From NCBI GenBank assembly GCA_034509735.1, contig JACGWO010000001.1, positions 8,820,854 to 8,884,853 of the forward strand: DNA of 64,000 bases. Reading direction: 5' to 3'. A program made the position numbers and the translations under genes. A model generated the notes under the pieces. The model was not told where the DNA came from and ran no database searches. It saw nothing but the letters and a program-made list of their open reading frames with translations. Below, one piece after another: positions 11,738 to 23,600 of the stretch; positions within the stretch are counted from its first letter, which is position 1, and each line of letters begins with the position of its first letter. Source of the DNA: Sesamum alatum (taxonomy: Eukaryota > Streptophyta > Magnoliopsida > Lamiales > Pedaliaceae).

Positions 11738-13243
11738 CTAAGCCGACTTAGCAGTAGTGGCACACACTGGCGGATTCTGCTTGCCGACAAATTTGGGTTT
11801 GACGTTCGTGCATTGGGTGGTGATAGGACCTTGATTTCCAGTGTACTTAAGATCAATGTCACCCACCTCAACATTCTCGCAAGGCTTAAGACCGCTGCAG
11901 ACAAGCCACACCGCCTCTGCAGTACTCGTCGTGCCCCTTACATTCTTAATGCTGACGTTACTGATCTTTATAGACGATGGTCTCTGAAAATGATCAAAGA
12001 AAAATAAAATCAAGAGTCGATGAGCATGAGTTATTATGAAATGAATGGTTAGAATATTGGAGTGACAAATGAAGGAACTTACGTCTTTATTGCAGAGATT
12101 ATGTGGACAATATTCTTGATCAATGACAATGGGAAGGCTTGCATTATCCATAATTAAATCCTCAAAAATGCAAATCTGAGACGGTCAGCGTCGCCGGGGC
12201 AGAGGGCCATGTCTTCACCCTGACGCCATTCGTCGTGCCAATGAAAGTGCAGTTCCTGACATATATCCCGTGACATCCTTTTCAGTTGCATACCCACCAA
12301 GGCTTCCGATGCTAATACCGTGTCCGGGCCCACAAGTTACATTCTGGATGTAAACTTCTTTGGTCTCATCGCCCATGGAGACACAATCATCTCCTGTTTT
12401 TTATGATGGAATCGGTGATACGGACGTTTGTGGAACGCGCCACGTGGATACCATCAGTGTTTGGGCTATCTCCCGGCGCTGAAACTGTGAATCGGAGGAA
12501 CGTGACGTTGTAGCTCGATATACAGTTTACATGGAAATTCTTGCTATCTTTCGTCGTCACATCTTGAATTATGGAGTTGTTGATGAAATTTAAGCTCAAG
12601 TTCTACATAAAATGCATTTGAGTTACGGGGCAGTTAATTTATATACCTATTTTATTTGAATGAATTGAGAATAATCATATATAAAGGATGTAGGTATCTT
12701 ACTATGGGAAGCTTTGCGCAATTTTTATTTTTGTGGCAGTCGTTTAGCTTCCATGCTTCCTGACCTTGGCCGTCGAGAACTCCACCACCAGAGATGGTCA
12801 AGAAATTGACGTAATTGATAGTGATCCATTCACCTTCTTTATTAGGCAACTTACTAGGATCAGGAGAGGCTTGCAAGGTGCCTTGGATTTGTAGCTCGAT
12901 CGGGGCCTTATTGGTGCCTAACAATTTCACTTGACTCAACGACCATATTCCTGGTGGGATAAATATTTTACTTGGTGTTGTTGAATTGCATGCTTCCTTC
13001 CAAGCATCCAATAAAGCCTGACATGCACATGCAATTTTGTATTCTTAAGAATATTTTTATATTTATAGAAGCATTAAATTGTAAACAAATAACTGGGATA
13101 GATAATATTGATTAAACCTGGCTGATATCTGCACCAGGTTTTGCACCATATTTTCTGACATCATATGTCACAGGCTGTTGGGCATTAGCGTTGAGTGCCA
13201 ACAATGGCAAAATGAAGAGAACTGTAATAAGTTTAAGTGCCAT
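11738..13243 (-). pseudogene. Exopolygalacturonase copy 3, frameshifted
   Basis: Same four-exon layout as the intact copies: 13243-13118, 13017-12703, 12602-12083 and 11983-11738. Signal peptide and splice sites are kept. Exon 3 carries three single-base length changes relative to copies 1 and 2: six T instead of five at 12397-12402, three C instead of four at 12267-12269, and five A instead of four at 12164-12168. The first shifts the frame just before the catalytic GDD motif (reading ends IIKNRR, stop), and the net change is +1. Substitutions elsewhere are few (a T to I in exon 2, a V to I in the signal peptide). It is either a very young pseudogene or an intact gene with homopolymer sequencing errors. 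Confidence 0.8.
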
Positions 13244-13308
13244 GATCTTCTTTTTTTTTTTTATTTCAGGCAATTAAAAAGTGGTGCTCTTTGGCTAGAA
13301 TGGCAATG

Positions 13309-13316
13309 AATTTATA
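13309..13316 (-). promoter_or_regulatory. TATA box of polygalacturonase copy 3
   Basis: TATAAATT on the minus strand, about 66 bp upstream of the copy 3 start codon. It is kept although the reading frame is broken. Confidence 0.5.
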
Positions 13317-13645
13317 GTTTTACTTTAACATTATGTGGCGTTAGTTATCTGATAACTATTCTCACGGTGTTGGACGATTTTGTGGTTGAACAAGTTTGTC
13401 GGACCAAGAAAACATAATCTTAGGATACCTTTTTCATATTTCTAATCTGAATGTATATTTATTTTTAGTATAAAAACATGTGTATAAGTGTGTGAAAAAA
13501 CACAATAGAATTACTAAAGTTGTAGCGCACACTTGATGTCCGAACAACATAAAAATTTGAGTATAACCTTGAGGATAATCATTGATTGGAAAATGTCAAA
13601 TTTCAATTCAACTTTATTCGGAGCACTGACTTTTGAGCATACACC

Positions 13646-13672
13646 AAAAAAAAAAAAAAAAAAAAAAAAAAA
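13646..13672. repeat. Poly(A) tract, 27 A
   Basis: An uninterrupted run of 27 A in the upstream flank of copy 3. It lies at the right edge of the stretch homologous to 112-375, so it may be the tail or scar of a retroposition; only the run itself is certain. Confidence 0.85.
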
Positions 13673-15870
13673 CTTGCAATCTTACAAGACGTCATCAATT
13701 ACATCACAGTGTTTGTTGCCCTAAAAGAATTGAATAAATTTTTAGAAATGTGGATACTACATTTTCCCATTCTAATACAGTTGTATTCTAGTGCATCAAC
13801 ATACAGAACACTGAATTACAAAAAATGGAAACAATAAGTTCAAAAGCTACTACCAAAGTGAAAACTTGATCATCAATATTTTCATGTTTAATGCACTATA
13901 ATATAAAGGGCAACACTCATGGCAATCAAATTGCAAGGGAAGCGATCAGCATGTTACATAAGAAGCAAAACCGCAATAGCCTACAAAAATTTGTTAACAG
14001 CCTGCGTTGAAGAAAATGGTGCACCTAATGTCTAGCGTTTTAGGAATCTCTACCTATGTCCTACCAATTACAGTTTTCTTAATTTCTTCGGTTTAAAGAA
14101 GAGAAGACAAACGTTCTCAAAAAGTATCCCCTTCTTCACGTCTAGAAAACCTTAAATGAGCATATTATACTCCAATTACTGTATTATAGAACTTAAAATA
14201 ATCTATATCTATCTATATCTATATCTATATCTATCTATATCTATATCTATATAAAAGTATGAATAGCCATATTGATTTCTTTCTTTTTTTGATTTGTCCA
14301 AATTACCCTTACATCAATATATTGAAGGTTTGAAACAATGTGACTCTTCCCAAATTACCATTTGTTTGATTTAGTAGATATAAATGTAAAAGAAATATAT
14401 AGCTATATATATTCCTATATAGAGAAGAGAAGTATGCTTCCTCCCCTTAATTCCTTGCATTGAGGCTTTATGAATGATATGTAAATGATTCATATATTAG
14501 TGGTCAAGATCTACTGTGATTTTTCAAGCTGCTTTGATTTAATGATTTTTTGTCTATAATGAAGTCTTGCACATGACTCCGATGGTTTAACAGATTCAGG
14601 AATTATCTAATGATCATGACAAAGTTACACAGGATCAAAGTGCGGAGAAAACAAAAGTCAGTTCTTTGTTTCAACATTTTGTTGCGAGATTCGAACTAGA
14701 TTTGACTATTTTGTTGAAGATAATATAAAAGAAATCGAGTATTATAATGTCATCAACTGTAAAAATTTAATTAAGATGGGATTTTCATCACTTTCAGTTT
14801 AATTTAAATAAGAATACCAAGAGAGAAGCAAGGAAAATAGGCATTCTTTTTCCTTTGCTATAATTTAACGTTAACAACATTGTATCTCTAACTTAATGCA
14901 GACAATAGGATGCTAAAAATTCGACAATGGTCAATATTGATACTTTCGACTTTGCAATATGTTTCAATTTCTACCTCAGCTGCTTAATTATATATGTTTA
15001 TCAAATTATACTAGCTTATTTTTCTATTTCAAGGATGATTTTTCTAGATGTAGCTTAATTATCTTATGAACAATAATTAAGGAGATAAATATTGCTTTTT
15101 CTGATGGCATAATATCCCATATTGTTTTAGATAAAGTTTTAATCTATATCTATATTTATACTATTTATATTTATATTTATATCTATATCTATACTATATA
15201 TAAAAGTGTGAATCTCTTATGTGTTTGTTCCCCATTGTGAAATGACATTCATACTATTACTTAAGTTATTTTTTAATAATAAATAAAAATTAACTATAAA
15301 ATAATAAAATACTATTAATATAAGGCTTTTTAAGAGTCCTAATATCTCTAAACTACTTGAAAAATGGTAAATATATCCTACTAAATAAATATAAGCCGGC
15401 AATAATATGTCTATGGAATTAATTTGTTAGAAGATGTTTTTAAATACTTTAAAAATATTATTTTACTAGGGCACAATATAATTTAAATTTAATAGCATCG
15501 GAATAATACATAAAATACAAAAAATTTAAAAACTATATATATATATATATATATATGAAAGTATAAATAGCATGATTTTTTTTTAAAAAAATTAATAATC
15601 TTATTAAATTAGAAATTCTTTCAAAAAAATTTAACATGGGTGGCTTCTTACTAATTAATTATATTTTAATATTAGTAGTAGAAAATTATTTTGAGATTAT
15701 ACTTTCATATACTTTTGATTTTTACCATAATACTAGAGATAAATTGATACTGCTAAATGTAACTTATGATTAAATATATAATAAAGAGAATCTCTTGAGT
15801 GTTTATTCCTATTGTGAAGAAAACAATTTTATCCTTACTGTGGTACTCTTTTTAATAATAAACTATTGGA

Positions 15871-16143
15871 GGAATAATTATATTTACACCCCCCGTATTT
15901 ATGGTTCACTTACACAAACCACCCATAGTTTTGCATAATTACATAAATCACCCCTAACAACCAAAGAATAAGGGTAGTTGTGTAATGATGTTGATATTTT
16001 GGGGGTGTATGTTTAATTTTTCAAAAAGCAATGATGACTTGTGTAAATAATTTTGACGTTTCTGCTTGTGTATCTGTAATTTTTCAAAATATTAGAGTGA
16101 TCTTTATAAATAATAGATTACGGGGTTTAAATATAATTATCCC
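15871..16143. mobile_element. MITE-like inverted-repeat element
   Basis: The left end reads GGAATAATTATATTTACACC. The right end, reverse-complemented, reads GGGATAATTATATTTAAACC. The ends are therefore imperfect terminal inverted repeats enclosing about 270 bp with no coding potential. Relatives occur near 59609 and, as fragments, near 59320. Confidence 0.6.
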
Positions 16144-16397
16144 TAAATAAGAATTAGGTATAAGAACAAAATTCTATCAAAGCATAAAAGTATTTGGTAT
16201 TCTAATTTGTCTGAATTACTTAGAGATGAATAATATATTTTAAAAATATAAATAGGCAATAGATTTTAACGTTAATTTGCTAGAAAAGATTTTAAATAAT
16301 TTTTTTTAAAAAAAAGTTGAGTTACTTGGGCACTGTAAAATTTAAAATGAATTGCATATGAGTAAGATGTAAATTAATATATACTAATCCAAATTTC

Positions 16398-16404
<7 letters not shown>

Positions 16405-16471
<67 letters not shown>
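16405..16471. repeat. Poly(A) followed by (AAT)n microsatellite
   Basis: A run of about 27 A passes into roughly 13 TAA units. Together they look like the microsatellite-expanded tail of a retroposed sequence. Confidence 0.9.
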
Positions 16472-17923
16472 GAATAAATATTAGTATATTCCAAATAAAG
16501 TTTCTCAATTTTATTATAGAAGTCTGTTGAAAATTTTGAGTGACTTTGGACTTATTGATTTTATTTCAATATTAATATTGGATGATTTTTTTAGATTGTA
16601 TGTTTACTCTTTTTTCCCCATCGTATAATGGAGGTAAAATAATACTAATAAGTGCAATTTAGGTTTGAATTGCAATGACAATATATGATATTTAAAAGGA
16701 AAAAAAAAACAGTAACAATTTGATCAAGTAAATAAAATACTATGAGAACATACTAAAGATTATGAAATACAAATATGCAATTTCTAACCAAAAACATGAT
16801 GTAAACACCCGCCCGAAAGAAATAATATTGTGTATAAGAATGCGCTAAAAACTAATGAGTTGAAGAAGAGTGTACACATTAAAATTTGTAAAGAGTAGTA
16901 AATACAATTAACATAGTTAAAGGCTCTCATGATTAACAAAAGTAAATTGAGTATTACGAACAAAAAATATCAGCAAATAAAAGCACTAATTTTTATTTAT
17001 TAAGTTGAATTGCGTATGAAAATTTAGTTATCCAATGAATCTCTTATTATTTAATTTCTTGATATTAGATAATATTGTATGCACATAAAAGATAAAACTT
17101 TTCAAAACATAAAATGCTATTGGATAAGAAATAGATACCAATTAAATTTATTTGGATTAATAGATTAAGAAATCACACTAGAAATATGAAGTTAAAAATA
17201 TAATTAATAACATTTTATGCCATAATATTTCAAATTTAGAAGTTAATGAAGAATGTAAACAATATTTTGACAAACTTTAAAAATTAATAGTAAAATATAA
17301 TTAGAACAAGTATAGGACATTGCAATACAAACTAATACTAATACTATGGATGTGTAAATAAATTAAATTTTACAAAAAATAGTTAATAAATGATTAGTCT
17401 AAAATCATTACACATTAATAAATTCAAAAAAAAAATAGGATCTGATAGTAAAATAAAAAATATATATATATAACAAACACAAAATAAAATTTAAAAAATA
17501 GCAAATTAACATTAAAAGAAAACACTACTAATAAAACATGATCAATTTTACTAAATTGAAATTTCTTATAGAAAATCCAAAAATAAAGGACGTCGTTAAT
17601 TTTATTTTAGTATTGGAATTGGATCTTTTATATATTATATTTTACTTTTGGATTAATTTGTTTCAATACAAAATCATGACACATAATAATTATTAAATGT
17701 GAAATGTAGAGATTCAATTTTAAAGAATAAGTCTTTTATTTAATATTAGCAGTTAAATTAGAAGTGAGTTACAAATAACAAATTAAATTATTTCCTCATC
17801 AATTAAATCAATTTTTGAAAATATATACTAATGATTCAATAATACAAAAAATAAATAAAATTATGAGTTTAATATTTTTTGTAACCAATAAATTATATAT
17901 TCACTTTTAAAAATATGTTTCTA

Positions 17924-17951
17924 CACGTGCATCGCACGTGATACTTTTTAG
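17924..17951 (+). other. Helitron-type 3' hairpin, decayed terminus
   Basis: CACGTGC-ATC-GCACGTG forms a perfect 7-bp stem with a 3-base loop. Eleven bases later the terminus reads TTAG followed by T, where CTAG-T would be canonical. Confidence 0.6.
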
Positions 17952-19904
17952 TACTTAAAAAAGCACAATCATCTACCAATAATTAGTCAAAGTGTATTCA
18001 TTAAAAAAATTATTGAAATAAAGGAACAATTATTAAGTTCATATAATTTACGAAACAATTATTTTTTTTACATCAATCTTTAACCATACACGAATTAAAA
18101 GATATTTAGATACATTTTTTTATATGGAACGTCTCAAACAAATAATAATTATTTATAATATATATATATATATATATATATTAATACAAGAGCATTAATA
18201 CAAGAATATTTATATTTTACTCCATATACAATGTAATGAATATATAAGATTCAAGGTATCATATTAAGTTTAACATGTACATATTAATTGAATTTAATAG
18301 ATAATTGAATTCATAGAAGTTAGAAGAAAACATTTAATTAGACCGTAATGAATCAGGATTTAACACTCTATATAAACAAATTATTAGATCTTATATATAT
18401 ATATATATATCCCACTCATTAAACTTTATCATATATAAGAAAATATTATACAGAGAGTGACCAATTCACAATTCAGTATGTCCAAAGATTCAATACTTCA
18501 AATCAAATCATTGGAGATAAATAATCAGAAATCATTAACAGTCTGTCCAAAAATATTACGAATTCGGGCGAAACAACTTGTGGACCTAACTTCTCCTTTA
18601 GGCTTTAAAAGATGATAATGGCTAATGAAGAAGTAAATAAATTAAATATTTTTTATATTAAATTTTTTCCAAATATAACATTCAACTATGTATTATATAT
18701 ATATATATATATATATATATCTCAAGAATAATATTATTGTCGATTGTAGTAATTGAAATATGCATATAAACATTCTAGCTCGCATTTCTTTATTTTTTTA
18801 TTTTTATTCAAGGCCACTACCCTGTGAAAGGGGGCTCACCATATTTTCGGCCCTCTTCATGGACTGATGTATATTCTTTTTGCAGTCTTTTCTCATAATA
18901 ATAATAATAAATATAACTATAATAATAATTATTAATAAGAACTAAGAAGGAATGATACATAATATTATAAATATGGTTTCATTGTGGTTTTAAGGGCGCC
19001 CTATGTTCAATAATATTGATTTAAATGGTTGGACATTAATTAATTGAAAAAGTAATTTGCAGAATTCAATTTTTCAACTTCAAAGACTACTTGTGTTATT
19101 TTTTTTAAATTTATTTTTATTCTTTTAATCTTCTTTTTGCTGCATTGCATTTTCATATTTTATGATATTATTCAAAAGCTTCAACTAAAAATCATAACAA
19201 TATTTTAGTTGAATTCTTTTTTACACACACTAAGAATCATCTAAAGTAATATAGTGATATTTTTCAGGGAGATCACATCAGTCAAAATACTATAGAGAAC
19301 TAAGTCAACGTCTACAGAGTTCTGATTTCTCATTACACCCAACAAAATGACAAAAGTAATTAATGATAGACTGAATATCATAGCAAAGGCAATTGAAAAG
19401 GAACAAAATCAGTTAACCTAATCGAAGGTGATGAACTAAGAATCGATCAATCAGAAAGTCAACACATCAATTAATATTTATAACAAAGATGAAAGGTCTC
19501 TATCGAAAAAGGTTAGAAGAAAAAAAAAAAAAAAGGACGGCCAAGAAGAAACGACAAGAACACATTGAGATACAAATTTTGAGCGCTGATGAAGAAACTC
19601 CTAACAATTTAAAAAGAAAGTATGGGATAAATCTAGAAAAATAAGTTAAAAAAAGATTTTACCAGCGATCAAGATCAAAAAGTGAAAGACTAATGAAACC
19701 TTAGATTACAGAACATTTAAGTTATAGTGTTATTTAAATTTAGTATTTTTAATTTATTTTAGTTTTTCTATATATTAGAAGAAATTTCAAGTTTATCACC
19801 ATTTTGAGAATTGCATTTTTGTTATTTTGAATTAATTAATATATTTTACATTTAATCATTAAATTTTAAAATTTCACTCTCATCTTAACCAAATCATATG
19901 AATA

Positions 19905-19931
19905 ACGTGCAACGCACGTGTTCATTACTAG
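19905..19931 (+). other. Helitron-type 3' hairpin and CTAG terminus
   Basis: ACGTGC-AAC-GCACGT forms a perfect 6-bp stem. Twelve bases later the sequence ends CTAG and is followed by T. This is the classic Helitron 3' end inserted next to T. Confidence 0.7.
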
Positions 19932-20637
19932 TAATAAAAAGAGCTATTCAGCCTCAACGTGAAATAGATACTCGGATTCTTTGCAAATATGGCCTCGCAC
20001 AAGGATAAACAAACTCAGCCTATAATTTGCATTAGATCACGCTTCCAATTGCATTGTTCTAGACAAAATTGCTTTCGATTTGGCCTGAGGAGGTGTTTAA
20101 TGAAATTCTTGCTCCCAGTGTAAGGATGTTGCATAACTACAGGAAATCGCAGTATCTCATTTTCAAATTTATACAATCAAAAGCAGCATGCATACAATGA
20201 CACCATATATTTGGTTTGTGTATTTTATTTCTAATTGCACCATATATTTATAAGGAAGTATGTTTGGGAAAACACGTAAATTTTAACCATCAATAGTGGC
20301 CTTCAATGGTCATAAATGACTAAAAATTGAAATTGATTTTGAAAACAGAGGGATGTTTTTACAATTATGCATATGTTACAAAAAAATTCAGGGGCATTTT
20401 TGTCACATGGGTAGGGGTATGTCAAATTCTGCCTTCAAGTCCTCTCAAGTTTTTGTACATCCAATCCACTGGATTTCTATCATCAATTTTCATACAATCC
20501 ATTCTCATATATGCACTTCTAACTTCAGTTCATCAGTATACTCCAATAGTTCCAACTTCTTATGTAAAACAAGATTAACCCCCCTCCCTCATGATTCACG
20601 ATTAAAGAGAGTTTAGATTCAACTTATAAGCACTACT
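19932..20637. other. Intergenic, downstream of NUP133
   Basis: About 0.7 kb between the Helitron end and the NUP133 stop codon. It should hold the NUP133 3' UTR at its right side (the gene is on the minus strand). No other feature could be supported. Confidence 0.6.
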
Positions 20638-23600
20638 TCACTCCATGGGAGAAGCCCCGTCATAATCCATTCCAATCGGACCACAATCTGCAGTGGAGTT
20701 ACCCCAAATGCTCCCCAGCACGATTGAAGTCAGCATCAACTTGCCGGCATCAGGAAAATCCTTGTGCTGCATGAGGACCGATTCCACAGAGGAACTCGTA
20801 TCTTTCAAATTTGGATGTTCCGAACTTTCCTGCCTCAAAGGAAGCACTTCTTCGAATTTACCATCAAAAGTTTCTGCATAGGGTCCATAACACTTGCTGG
20901 AAGCCTGGAAAAGTATGGTTTCCTTGAGAACCTCCAAGGTCGTCTCGTCGCTCCATCCCTCAGTTATAGACCTTTGATGCAGACTTTGCCAATCGTCTTG
21001 ATTTGCAGCGTTTCTCCAGCATTCTTCCAATAGGCTGGTATTGTTTCTAAGAAAGGAGGCACTGGTCCATGCAAAAAGATCAAAAGCTCGCAAGGATAGC
21101 TCCCGGTTTTGAATTTTAAGGCACAATTCAATGAGGTCTACTGGAGGAAGAAGCCTCTGTTCAATTGATTGCTTTTCTTCATTATCTGGTATAAGCCTCA
21201 GCATTTCTTCCTGTAAGAAATGGAAGTTAGTCCAAAGGGAAATTCGACTGATTATTTTAGACAAACGCAAAGTCGCTCAATATTTTAATTTCAGGTCCAT
21301 GCTCTGCATAGACTATACATCTGAATATATCAATTAGCATTTCTAAGGATACCACAAAACAGAACAAATATAAGAAAAGGGAGATGAAAATATCAGAGTC
21401 GACAAGTAAGGAGAACGCTTCGGTTGGATCCGGAGCTAGCTTGGATGGCAATTTCTTGTGCTCTGACTTAAAGTTCACAGATGGGTGTCATAAGTAGCAG
21501 TCATTGATGTTTTGAGGATTTTGCACATTGAATTTGACACCCATATAGCCCAAGGCCTACAGCTTCCAAGAAAATATGAAAGGACAGCTACATTTTATAT
21601 CCTTGCAACTCACCTGGTGATGCTTTACAGGATATCCTATTTTCTAAAATACTTTAAAGCGATCCAAAACTTTCCACTAACCACAATTACAGATATCTGG
21701 AAGCTGAATCTGCACCTTCTACTACATCAAAAAAAAAAAAAGAATCGGCACCTTCTATTTCTTCAGATTTTTCAGTAATCTACTTTGTTTTTGTTCCAGT
21801 GTAAAACTAGTGTCAGACATTGACATTTTACTATAATGAACTCATAGCAAAGGTGACAATACTATACCCAAATACAGATTGACACCATAAAGGCAAAACA
21901 AAAACCAACATTTTCGATTGATAAATCTAGAACCTGTATGAAATTTTCTTGTAGATAAATATGAGAGGAAGGAAGAAGGAATATAAAAGGTAGGTTATTT
22001 GGAGTGAAGATGATCCTTGCACAAACAGAAACCAGAAAAAAAATGATTCGATCAAAAATGCATTTACAGGTTGTTCCGTGTGGAAGATGGACATATACAG
22101 TCAAAAGAAAATCATCATCCATGGACCCCAGCCAAACTGCATCAGCCTGAAGGCTCGAACTATTGGTCACAAAATCCAAAATTCAAGATGCCTCTCTTAA
22201 GTCAATTAGGCAGCGCTACCAATGTCAAATATGACAAATAATTTAGAGAAGCAAGACATAACCCCAAGACCTCAATTGCTGAAACTTTTTTATGTAAGAT
22301 TAACAGCACAGAAGGAATTCTTGAAGGTTGCATACTTGCATCAGGCCACAGTAGGAGTAAGATTGAGTAAAATGTTGGAACATTCGCTTACCTGTACTTG
22401 TAGAATGTTCTTATCTGCTTCAATGCGCTTCATTTTTAGCTCATAGCCAGTATTTTTTCCTGAAATTTTCACATATTCACATGACTATTTCAGGTGCAAA
22501 CAGGAAAGGAGGTGTATCATAGAAATTTCTAGCGACAAAGAAAGCAATACATCAGCCCCAAATTATTGGTTGCTAGAGAATCAAAGTGTATCTGCTATTT
22601 CCTCAAGATGTTTCAAATAAGACTACATCTTTTAAAGACGAAAACCTTCTGCTACGTATGATTCTCACTTAAAACTTAAAAGTAATAATATGATATTACT
22701 AACTCCAAATCAATATATTTCAAGCAATTTGTGTATGGAACTTTCACCCTTTTAACATTTATCTAACTCTCTGGCCCAAGTCAAATTAGATACATAATAT
22801 TGGGATAGAAGAGGTAAAAGTCAGTAGGATAGAATGATTCATCTCAGAAAGATTGGCCAGGTCACCTATTTGTACAAAATCAAACAGCTTTTGGAATTAA
22901 ATGTCACATTAATATTAAAGGCTATTCTGTTTTAAAGTAAAAGGTTTAACAAAGCCTTTCTTCCAATGAAAACATAAAAGTCAAACGACCCAATCAGTAC
23001 TGAAATTGAGGGAGTACTGCAAAGGAGAAAATCCAAATTTGTCAATTGGATATAATTCAAATAAAACCACAAGCTCAAGGGAACTGACAGAACCAACTAT
23101 TAGACTCTAATGAAAGTCAGACTCTCAAATGAGTACATCATGAAATTTCTAATCCTACAATCACAATTTACAAGAACTGTACCACCATGCTTTATGCTAA
23201 CAGTATACACAGACTCTCGCTTATTGAGCAGCTTTACTCTTGAGGAAATGGATTTAGACAGTTCTTTAGATGTAAAAACCACATTCATGGCAGCAAGAGG
23301 GGAAAAGGGAGATAATCTAGATTCAAACTTCTTATCAAATTAATTTTGACATGCAGACAGCGACAACTAGTTCGGGATTCCAATAACATACAACAATGGA
23401 ACACTAAGGTGGCAAAAGGATGTTTTAAAATCAGAGGAGAAATTTGAAACATGTATTAAACCTAGAAATAGTACCTGCGGCTGCTGATATTTTTGCGAGA
23501 TTCAGAAAATGCTTTCTTTTCGCCAAAGTTAATGAACACCTTGAGACTCTAGATCCATCAATCTCCTCAACAGCTGAAATTGATTTATCATCCTTAGAAA

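Larger units (their letters stand above)
1..14092. repeat. Tandem triplication carrying polygalacturonase genes
   Basis: Three head-to-tail units are visible. Unit 1 runs from the window edge to about 5040, unit 2 from about 5041 to 10049, and unit 3 from about 10050 to 14092. Matching exon ends are 5037 bp apart between units 1 and 2 and 5015 bp apart between units 2 and 3. Identity is very high even in introns and AT-rich flanks, so the duplication is recent. Most of the length difference between units 1 and 2 is one extra 30-bp repeat near 3763-3792. Unit 3 ends at its right side in different, presumably ancestral, flanking DNA. It also keeps about 407 bp (13535-13941) that units 1 and 2 lack. 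The first bases of the window already lie inside the repeat, so the array may continue to the left. Confidence 0.95.
14202..19931 (+). mobile_element. Helitron-like cluster, nested or tandem, non-autonomous
   Basis: A gene-free, very AT-rich block with repeated Helitron-like 5' ends and two Helitron-like 3' ends. The 5'-like starts are TCTATATCTATC near 14202, TCTATATCTATA near 15142 leading into ATATATAAAAGTGTGAATCT, and related starts near 15537 and 15780. The 3' ends are a GC-rich hairpin plus a CTAG-T type terminus at 19905-19931 and a decayed one at 17924-17951. No Rep/helicase coding was found, so the elements are non-autonomous. The simplest reading is an outer element 14202-19931 with an inner one of about 2.8 kb, 15142-17951, but a tandem order is possible. 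TA and AAT microsatellites are scattered through it. Confidence 0.55.

Noticed and set aside
22222..22446. Plus-strand ORF across NUP133 exon 7
   Set aside because: Antisense shadow; the minus-strand 68-bp exon with matching phases explains it.
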